A stretch of DNA of 27,637 bases, taken from Azospirillum sp. 51_20. GTDB taxonomy: Bacteria > Pseudomonadota > Alphaproteobacteria > RF32 > CAG-239. Position 1 is the stretch's first letter, and each line of letters begins with the position of its first letter. The stretch covers positions 1-27,637 of the forward strand of contig MNTV01000027.1 of assembly GCA_001917175.1 (NCBI GenBank), given 5' to 3'. Shown here piece by piece: positions 22,647-27,637 of this stretch. The notes beneath the pieces were generated by a model. That model searched no databases. It was not told the origin of the DNA and saw only the letters and a program-made list of their open reading frames with translations. The position numbers were made by a program, and so were the translations under genes.

Positions 22647-23573
22647 TTACGGCAGGCAGCCGACCGAGCAGAAATGTTCCAATTCGCCGGCGTCGGGCAT
22701 GGCCGGCGCGGCGCCTTTGCGGGTGACGCAGACGGCAGCGGCTCTAGCCGCGGTTTTGACGTTTTCGCCGACGTCTTTTCCTTCTGCCAGTTTGGCGGCG
22801 AAAACTCCGGCAAAGCAGTCTCCGGCGCCGACGGTGTCGACGGCAGGCACTTTGTAACTGTCGACGAACAGCATGTCCTTGCTGCCGGCAACCAGCGCGC
22901 CGCGGCTGCCGAGCGTGACGATTACGGTCTGTTCGGCGTCGGTTTTGAGTTTTTCGGCCGCGTCGGCGATTTTTTCGGCCGGCGTGTTTTCATCGACGTT
23001 TTCCCGGGAAAGGAACGCCAGTTCGGTTTCGTTGACGATCAAAATGTCCGTATTGCGGAATATTTCATCAGGGATCGGACAGACCGGCGAGGGGTTGAGA
23101 ATCGTCCGGGCGCCGTACCGGCGGGCTTTGGCGAAAGCGGCGGCAACCGCGGCCGGCGGAATTTCAAACTGACAGACGACGACGTCGCCCGGGCTGACGG
23201 GCAGTTTTTTAACGTCTTCCGGGCACACGTCGGCATTGCTGCCGGGGGCGACGACGATGGTGTTTTGTCCCCGTTCGTCGACGGTGATAAGGGCGATGCC
23301 GGAGTTTTTTTCGCTGCGGCGCAGACAGGAAACATCTATTTTGTGCCGGCGGACGAACGATGCCAGCTCATCGGCAAAAGAATCGCTGCCGAGACAGCCG
23401 GCGAGAACGACCGTGGTTCCGATTTTGGCGGCGGCAACCGCCTGGTTCAGTCCTTTGCCGCCGGGCAGATATTCGACTGAACGGGCGGCAACCGTTTCTC
23501 CCGTGTCGGGCAGTTTGTCCGTACGGGCGGTTATGTCCATGTTGACGCTGCCGACGACGATGACTTTGTTCAT
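22647..23573 (-). CDS. rbsK: Ribokinase (PfkB family)
   Basis: 308 residues from the ATG at 23571-23573, set by AAGGAG 5 nt upstream. VGSVNMDITARTDKLPDTGET and PGGKGLNQAVAAAKIG (first PfkB signature) and DTVGAGDCFAG (second, catalytic Asp252) are those of ribokinases, which phosphorylate D-ribose at O5 in the cytoplasm. No ribose transporter or RbsD is adjacent, so it may salvage ribose from nucleosides; a related sugar kinase is the main alternative. It follows the large exported-protein gene by 20 bp on the same strand. Confidence 0.88.
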   Translation of the reverse strand: MNKVIVVGSVNMDITARTDKLPDTGETVAARSVEYLPGGKGLNQAVAAAKIGTTVVLAGCLGSDSFADELASFVRRHKIDVSCLRRSEKNSGIALITVDERGQNTIVVAPGSNADVCPEDVKKLPVSPGDVVVCQFEIPPAAVAAAFAKARRYGARTILNPSPVCPIPDEIFRNTDILIVNETELAFLSRENVDENTPAEKIADAAEKLKTDAEQTVIVTLGSRGALVAGSKDMLFVDSYKVPAVDTVGAGDCFAGVFAAKLAEGKDVGENVKTAARAAAVCVTRKGAAPAMPDAGELEHFCSVGCLP

Positions 23574-23593
23574 GTTTTTCTCCTTGACGTATT

Positions 23594-25216
23594 TTAATAA
23601 TATACAAGCATGGGGGTAAACTTGCACAACTGTTTTAATTCTTTTTTCCCGTTTTCCTTTGTGACGGCTTCAAAAAGAGCGAGAAGTTTTTGCTCTTGTT
23701 CAACCAGCAGATAGTTTTTGCCGTTGATGCCGACAATGGATTTGCGGGCGCCGTGGCAGGTCATTTCCCAAAAAAACAGGTTGATGTCGAATTTTCCCGT
23801 TTGCGGATAATAGACGACGGGATAGGTTTCCGAACAGCCGTAACCGACGCCCCTGTCAAAATCGGTGTAGAGCAGGATTTCTTTTTGTCCGTCGTTGTCG
23901 GCGTCGAGGTTGAGCAGTTCGTTGCGGGCGGTCAGCCAGTTGAAACCGCGGAGGGGAAAGTTCCATCTGTCGCCGGTGGCGGCGAAACACTCCCGGAGAA
24001 CGGCGCTTTTGGACGAGTTGGCAAAGGATGTGACCGTGTAAGAACGGGTTTGGAGTTTTGCTTCGGAAACCAGGAAATTGCACAGATTGATTTTAAATTT
24101 TTCTTTTTCGGCGGCGGTGAGAGTTTCGTCCGCCGTCCGCGGCCGGTAAACGGCGTATTGTTTGTTTACGATCCGGCGGCAGAGAGGTGCGTCTGTTTTC
24201 AATTGTTCCTCATAGGCGGAAACTTTTTCGGGCGACAGAAAACAGACGTGGGAAAAGCCCTGCCGCAGGTCAAAACGGAAAATGCGGTATTCGTCCGTAT
24301 TTTGGCTGACAAGATATATGTCGTTCTTGTATTTTACCAGTTTACCGGTCAAAAAGCGATAGGTCGGCAGCTCGATTTCGACGGTTTTGCCGTCTTGATC
24401 CGCTTCCAGAAAGAACCGGTTGCTTTCAACGTGTTCCCCGCTGAAGTCAGCTGTTTTTTTGAGACGGAATCTTTCCGGGTCGGGTGTGTCCAGATTGATA
24501 AAAATCGGATAATCACGAGTACCGTCGATAATACGCGAATCATAGTATTCAGGCAGCTCATAAACTTTGTTTTCGGCCAGCTCCCGGCACAGGGGAGAAT
24601 TTTGCGGCGTGTAAAAGAAAAGGTTTTCTGCTTCTTGATCCGCCGCATATTGTCCATATTGTTCAACATAGTCTTTTATCCGCTGTTGTTCGGTAGTTTC
24701 TTCGGCCGGCACGGTTGTTCCCCTGCCGCCGGCTGCGGGAAAACGGGCGATATTGCTTCTGATGTTGTCTTCGTTGACAAAGGCGACGTTGTAATAAGTC
24801 TGAAGCTTTTCCCGATAATCCCCGTCAGCCTGGTTCCGGGGAAAGGAAAACAGCGGCAGCACCGGATGCAGGTTGATTTCCGGTCCGTCGGAACGGCGGG
24901 AAATTTCTTCGATTTGCCGCATCTTTTGTTCGAGGGTTGCAAATTTTTCCGGGCGGCGGATGCCGAGATAATTTCGGAGAATGATTTTTTGTTTGTACGG
25001 CAAAGCGGACAGTTCGATTTGTTCGGCAATTTTTTGCTTTTCGTCTGCGGAAAAAGCGGGAGCATGATAAATGATGTCCTTGATTTCCCATGCGTCCGGA
25101 CGCTCTTGCTTCAGTTCCGTTTCTATCCGGGCAAAAGCTTCCGGGGTTTTCTCCTCTGCCCGGGCGGCGGGGGAGAGCAGGGCGGCAAAAAGTAAAATCA
25201 GGATTGTACTGCGCAT
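23594..25216 (-). CDS. Large exported protein of unknown function
   Basis: 540 residues with a Sec signal peptide (MRSTILILLFAALLSPAARA, cleavage about residue 20). No family recognised. The mature part has an N-terminal helical region (residues ~25-110), a Pro/Thr-rich segment, and a C-terminal half rich in beta-strand patterns with several Cys. NLDADNDGQKEILLYTDFD, about 100 residues from the end, is an EF-hand-like Asp-rich calcium-binding loop of the kind seen in FG-GAP/VCBS proteins. It is upstream of rbsK on the same strand, but a shared function is not evident. Probably periplasmic or surface-exposed. Confidence 0.78.
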   Translation of the reverse strand: MRSTILILLFAALLSPAARAEEKTPEAFARIETELKQERPDAWEIKDIIYHAPAFSADEKQKIAEQIELSALPYKQKIILRNYLGIRRPEKFATLEQKMRQIEEISRRSDGPEINLHPVLPLFSFPRNQADGDYREKLQTYYNVAFVNEDNIRSNIARFPAAGGRGTTVPAEETTEQQRIKDYVEQYGQYAADQEAENLFFYTPQNSPLCRELAENKVYELPEYYDSRIIDGTRDYPIFINLDTPDPERFRLKKTADFSGEHVESNRFFLEADQDGKTVEIELPTYRFLTGKLVKYKNDIYLVSQNTDEYRIFRFDLRQGFSHVCFLSPEKVSAYEEQLKTDAPLCRRIVNKQYAVYRPRTADETLTAAEKEKFKINLCNFLVSEAKLQTRSYTVTSFANSSKSAVLRECFAATGDRWNFPLRGFNWLTARNELLNLDADNDGQKEILLYTDFDRGVGYGCSETYPVVYYPQTGKFDINLFFWEMTCHGARKSIVGINGKNYLLVEQEQKLLALFEAVTKENGKKELKQLCKFTPMLVYY

Positions 25217-25304
25217 GTTCGTTTTCTTTCGGATAATTGTCTGTTTTTTTCATTTTTGCCTTTTTGCCGCCGTTTGGCAAGCAAAATCGGCCGGAGGAAA
25301 AGCG

Positions 25305-25319
25305 GCAAATTGAATTTGC
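25305..25319. repeat. Small perfect palindrome upstream of the esterase gene
   Basis: GCAAATT-G-AATTTGC, seven-base arms around one base, 54 bp before the esterase start codon. It could be an operator; it is too short to be sure. The rest of 25217-25372 is AT-rich with no clear promoter. Confidence 0.3.
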
Positions 25320-25372
25320 GGTTGTCGGGCTTATATTTGTTTTTGGAAAAATTTTTCATAAGGAGAAAAAAT

Positions 25373-26335
25373 ATGGCACGGGCAAGACTGATGAAAAAGG
25401 AAAAAAGTTTTATTGACGAATTGGCGGAAAAGGGCGGCAGGCCTTTATACGAACTGACGCCGGCGGCGGCGCGGCAGGTGCTCGCCGACGTGCAGAGCGG
25501 CGGGAAGGCGGATGCTGCGGATACGGCTGCGGAGAGGACGGAAATTGAAACCGTCGACGGGCGGAAGATGACGGTTGAAATCGTTCGTCCGAAGGAAGCG
25601 AAAGGCGCTTTGCCGGTTGTTTTTTATATTCACGGCGGCGGCTGGGTGATGGGCAGCGACAAAACCCACGAGCGGCTGATCAGGACGCTGGCGGAAGAAA
25701 GCGGGGCAGCGGTGGTTTTTCCGGTTTATGAGAACGCGCCGGAAAACGGTTTTCCGCAGATGACGGAAGAATTGTTCGCGGTACTGAAGCATGTTGCCGA
25801 AAACGGCGGACGGTGTGGGCTTGATGCAGAGCGGCTGGCTCTGGCGGGCGACAGCGTCGGCGGCAACATGGCGATGGCTTTGGCTTTAAAGGCCAAAGCC
25901 GCCGGTTTTGTGCCGAAGATAAGGTTTATGCTGCTGTTTTATCCGGTGGCGGTGGCCGCTTTTGAAACCGAATCTTACCGGGACTTTGCCGACGGTCCGT
26001 GGCTGACGAAAAAGGCGATGGAATGGTTTTGGGACGCCTATACGACCGATCCGGCGGCGCGCAACGGCATTTTGGCCAGTCCGCTGAAGGCGTCGGCGGA
26101 AGAATTGCGCGGGCTGCCTCCGGCACTGGTGATTACCGCCGAAAACGACGTTTTACGCGACGAAGGGGAAGAACTGGCGCGGCGGCTTGACGATGCCGGC
26201 GTAGAAACCGCTTCGGTTCGTTTTAACGGAACGATTCATGATTTTGTGATGTTAAACGCCCTGGCGGATTCGGCTTCTTCGCAAACGGCGCTGCTGCTGG
26301 CGGCGGCGCGGCTGAAACAGGTTCTCGGCGGCTGA
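25373..26335 (+). CDS. Alpha/beta hydrolase, hormone-sensitive-lipase-type esterase (family IV)
   Basis: 320 residues from an ATG 7 nt after AAGGAG. The oxyanion motif HGGGW (87-91), nucleophile Ser161 in GDSVGG, Asp259 in TAENDV and His289 in GTIHDF form the expected triad of HSL-type carboxylesterases acting on short acyl esters. No signal peptide, so cytoplasmic. A longer in-frame extension upstream lacks a ribosome site. It stands alone between oppositely oriented genes. The natural substrate is unknown. Confidence 0.9.
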   Translation: MARARLMKKEKSFIDELAEKGGRPLYELTPAAARQVLADVQSGGKADAADTAAERTEIETVDGRKMTVEIVRPKEAKGALPVVFYIHGGGWVMGSDKTHERLIRTLAEESGAAVVFPVYENAPENGFPQMTEELFAVLKHVAENGGRCGLDAERLALAGDSVGGNMAMALALKAKAAGFVPKIRFMLLFYPVAVAAFETESYRDFADGPWLTKKAMEWFWDAYTTDPAARNGILASPLKASAEELRGLPPALVITAENDVLRDEGEELARRLDDAGVETASVRFNGTIHDFVMLNALADSASSQTALLLAAARLKQVLGG

Positions 26336-26365
26336 GGACCGGTCCGGCGGCGGCCGGAGAAAAAA

Positions 26366-27019
26366 TCAGAACAGCGATTTGTCGGCAAGCGAATCGTAGC
26401 GTTTGCGGATACATTCGATGCAGGTTTTGTGCACGCCTTTGGTGATGCTGTAAATGATGAAACGCCCCTGCCGGCAGGCGGTGACGAAACCGTCGTCGCG
26501 CAGGCGTTTCAGATATTGGGAAACCTTGATCTGTTCGCAGCCGATGCCGTCGATGATGCCGCTGACGCTTTGCGGGCCGTTTAAGGTCAGATATTCGAGG
26601 ATGCGCATTTTGTCGTAGTTGGCAAACAATTTGATACGGTTGGCCGCCATCATGGTGTAGTCTGCCGGCAGCATCCGCTTGCAGTCATCGCGTAGGTACT
26701 GATAATCGTCGGTCATGAAACCGTAGAGCTTGCGCAGGCAGGTAAAAACGCTGGCCGGATATTCTTCGCAGATGTCGTAATAGATGAAAATGCCGCGGCG
26801 TTTGGTTTTGACCAGGCTGGCGTCGCGCATTTTGCGCAGGCTTTGCGAAACGGCGACCTGTTCCTCGTCGAGGGCCTTGGTGATGGCGGAAACCGAGGAA
26901 CTGCCGTTGACGTCCAGATATTCCAATATGCGCAGCCTTAAGGGATGGGCGATATAGGAAATGCCCCTGACCGCTTTTTTCATGATTTCCGTCGGCAGCT
27001 GCCGTTGCTGTTCCGTCAT
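26366..27019 (-). CDS. Regulator with two tandem ArsR-type winged-helix domains
   Basis: 217 residues from the ATG at 27017-27019, with a weak GGGA upstream. Two homologous winged helices are joined in one chain: residues ~18-85 (LRLRILEYLDVNGSSSVSAI, then VSQSLRKMRDASLV) and ~125-195 (DKMRILEYLTLNGPQSVSGI, then VSQYLKRLRDDGFV). The protein is cysteine-rich (84, 94, 113, 161, 182, 200, 203), including a C-terminal CxxC, so metal or redox sensing is possible. ArsR proteins normally dimerise through one domain each, so this may act as a built-in dimer. It has its own promoter-like sequence at 27045-27072. Targets unknown. Confidence 0.87.
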   Translation of the reverse strand: MTEQQRQLPTEIMKKAVRGISYIAHPLRLRILEYLDVNGSSSVSAITKALDEEQVAVSQSLRKMRDASLVKTKRRGIFIYYDICEEYPASVFTCLRKLYGFMTDDYQYLRDDCKRMLPADYTMMAANRIKLFANYDKMRILEYLTLNGPQSVSGIIDGIGCEQIKVSQYLKRLRDDGFVTACRQGRFIIYSITKGVHKTCIECIRKRYDSLADKSLF

Positions 27020-27044
27020 TTTTTTCCCGTTTGTTTTTTGTTTT

Positions 27045-27072
27045 AATATAGCAAACCGGCGGCTAATTGCAA
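27045..27072 (-). promoter_or_regulatory. Possible promoter of the tandem ArsR gene
   Basis: On the minus strand TTGCAA (27067-27072), 16-nt spacer, TATATT (27045-27050), directly after the terminator of the upstream lipoprotein gene and 25 nt before the ArsR start codon. Confidence 0.45.
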
Positions 27073-27073
27073 C

Positions 27074-27099
27074 AAAAAAGCCCCGGAGCATGCCGGGGC
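27074..27099 (-). terminator. Terminator after the glutaredoxin-like lipoprotein
   Basis: On the minus strand GCCCCGG/CCGGGGC (arms 27093-27099 and 27080-27086, six-base loop) is followed by TTTTTT. It lies 7 bp after the stop of the lipoprotein gene and separates it from the ArsR gene. Confidence 0.9.
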
Positions 27100-27106
27100 A
27101 GAGCGT

Positions 27107-27466
27107 TTATTGCAGATACGGGCGGACATATTCGTCAAATTGCCGCGGGCTTTCTTCCGACCAGCCCATCAGGTAGCGGTCGCCCATGCAAAACAGCGGC
27201 GTGCCGACATTGCGGCCGAGTTTGAATTTTTCGGCGCATTTCAGCAGCAGTTCGTAGCCGCCGGGATTGTGGATGTTGACCATGGTTACTTTCAACCGCG
27301 GATATTCGGCGTTCATGTAGTCCATGGCATCATGACAATAGGGACACTCGTTGTAGTAGAAAAAGTAAATTTTGTCGTCGGCAAGGGCGGGGGCGTTTTC
27401 TTTTCGGGCGTCGCAGCCGCCGGCAAACAGCAATACCAGAGCAAACAGATAAAATATTTTGCGCAT
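27107..27466 (-). CDS. Glutaredoxin/thioredoxin-fold lipoprotein
   Basis: 119 residues. A lipoprotein-like signal peptide ends at AGGC (Cys18), so the protein is probably membrane-anchored in the periplasm. The mature domain has the redox motif CPYC (41-44) after a beta strand (KIYFFYYNE) and the cis-proline region GTPLFC (Pro90), with an extra Cys93. CPYC is the glutaredoxin active site, uncommon in an exported protein. Possible roles are disulfide reduction or exchange. GGAG lies just after the stop of the preceding gene, so the two are co-transcribed. Confidence 0.8.
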   Translation of the reverse strand: MRKIFYLFALVLLFAGGCDARKENAPALADDKIYFFYYNECPYCHDAMDYMNAEYPRLKVTMVNIHNPGGYELLLKCAEKFKLGRNVGTPLFCMGDRYLMGWSEESPRQFDEYVRPYLQ

Positions 27467-27477
27467 GTTTTTTCTCC

Positions 27478-27637
27478 TTATTCGATGCAGCAGTCGACGG
27501 CTTTGCGGACAAAGGCCTTCATCTTGGCCAAAGCGCTCTCCGGTTCGGCCGGCGACGCCTCTTCCCCCTGCCCGGACGTGTTGTCCGGCGCCTCCGCGGC
27601 GGCTTTCGTCTCTGCTGCTGAAAGTTCCTCCGTCAGT
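27478..27637 (-). CDS. C-terminal end of an unidentified protein (partial)
   Basis: The reading frame enters from the right edge and ends with TAA at 27478-27480. The visible ~52 residues are an Ala/Glu/Pro-rich, probably disordered stretch followed by ESALAKMKAFVRKAVDCCIE. No family can be named from this. Its stop is 11 bp before the lipoprotein ATG, and both are on the same strand, so they belong to one operon. Confidence 0.65.
   Translation of the reverse strand, partial: LTEELSAAETKAAAEAPDNTSGQGEEASPAEPESALAKMKAFVRKAVDCCIE

Noticed and set aside
23690..25195. Plus-strand open frame of 501 codons opposite the exported 540-residue protein
   Set aside because: The minus frame starts with a clear signal peptide; the plus frame has no ribosome site, and its sequence has the Phe/Val/Gly bias of antisense translation.

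Overview
The window looks like chromosome from an alphaproteobacterium of intermediate GC. The best evidence is a GapR (DUF2312) gene, the tRNA-Tyr / tRNA-Gly / tuf order, pntAA-pntAB-pntB split into three genes, and AmgK/MurU-type cell-wall recycling. The compact layout and low-GC pockets would fit an uncultured, perhaps gut-associated, lineage, but that placement is inference. No rRNA, CRISPR array, phage module or insertion sequence was seen.

Layout. 1-340: 5' end of tuf with tRNA-Gly and tRNA-Tyr upstream, all on the minus strand. 433-2142: a fused AmgK-MurU protein (minus), divergent from a plus-strand run of a HAD phosphatase, a SpoU/TrmH RNA methyltransferase, an ABC ATPase, a 1153-residue permease/GldG/DUF4340 fusion and a CDF metal exporter (2232-8702). 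8717-14210: a small acidic protein, an M50B-like membrane metallopeptidase, a minus-strand operon (exported protein, Mpl-like ligase, LD-carboxypeptidase), then a TetR gene with a second HExxH membrane protein. 14219-18238: transhydrogenase operon, a pair of short CHR (chromate) transporters, and gapR. 18400-21055: pyruvate kinase, a duplicated fragment of its 3' end, a long A-depleted T-rich tract, and rpmB with a Lys/Ala tail. 21195-26335: tRNA-Arg, an AT-richer glycosyltransferase, ribokinase, a large orphan exported protein and an HSL-type esterase. 26366-27637: a regulator made of two fused ArsR domains, a glutaredoxin-like lipoprotein, and the 3' end of a further gene.

How the genes fit together. 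Peptidoglycan recycling is the clearest theme. AmgK-MurU would convert MurNAc to UDP-MurNAc, the neighbouring HAD phosphatase is positioned to be the MurNAc-6-phosphate phosphatase (MupP role), LdcA trims tetrapeptide, and Mpl re-ligates tripeptide to UDP-MurNAc. Two different HExxH integral-membrane proteins flank the mpl-ldcA operon.

Most unusual sequence features: the A-depleted tract at 20022-20416, the pyk tail duplication whose differences are mostly synonymous, the AmgK-MurU fusion, a PntAA lacking the segment that normally holds the NAD-binding mobile loop, the ABC permease/GldG/DUF4340 fusion, and the tandem-ArsR regulator. All family assignments are from reading motifs; no database search was run.
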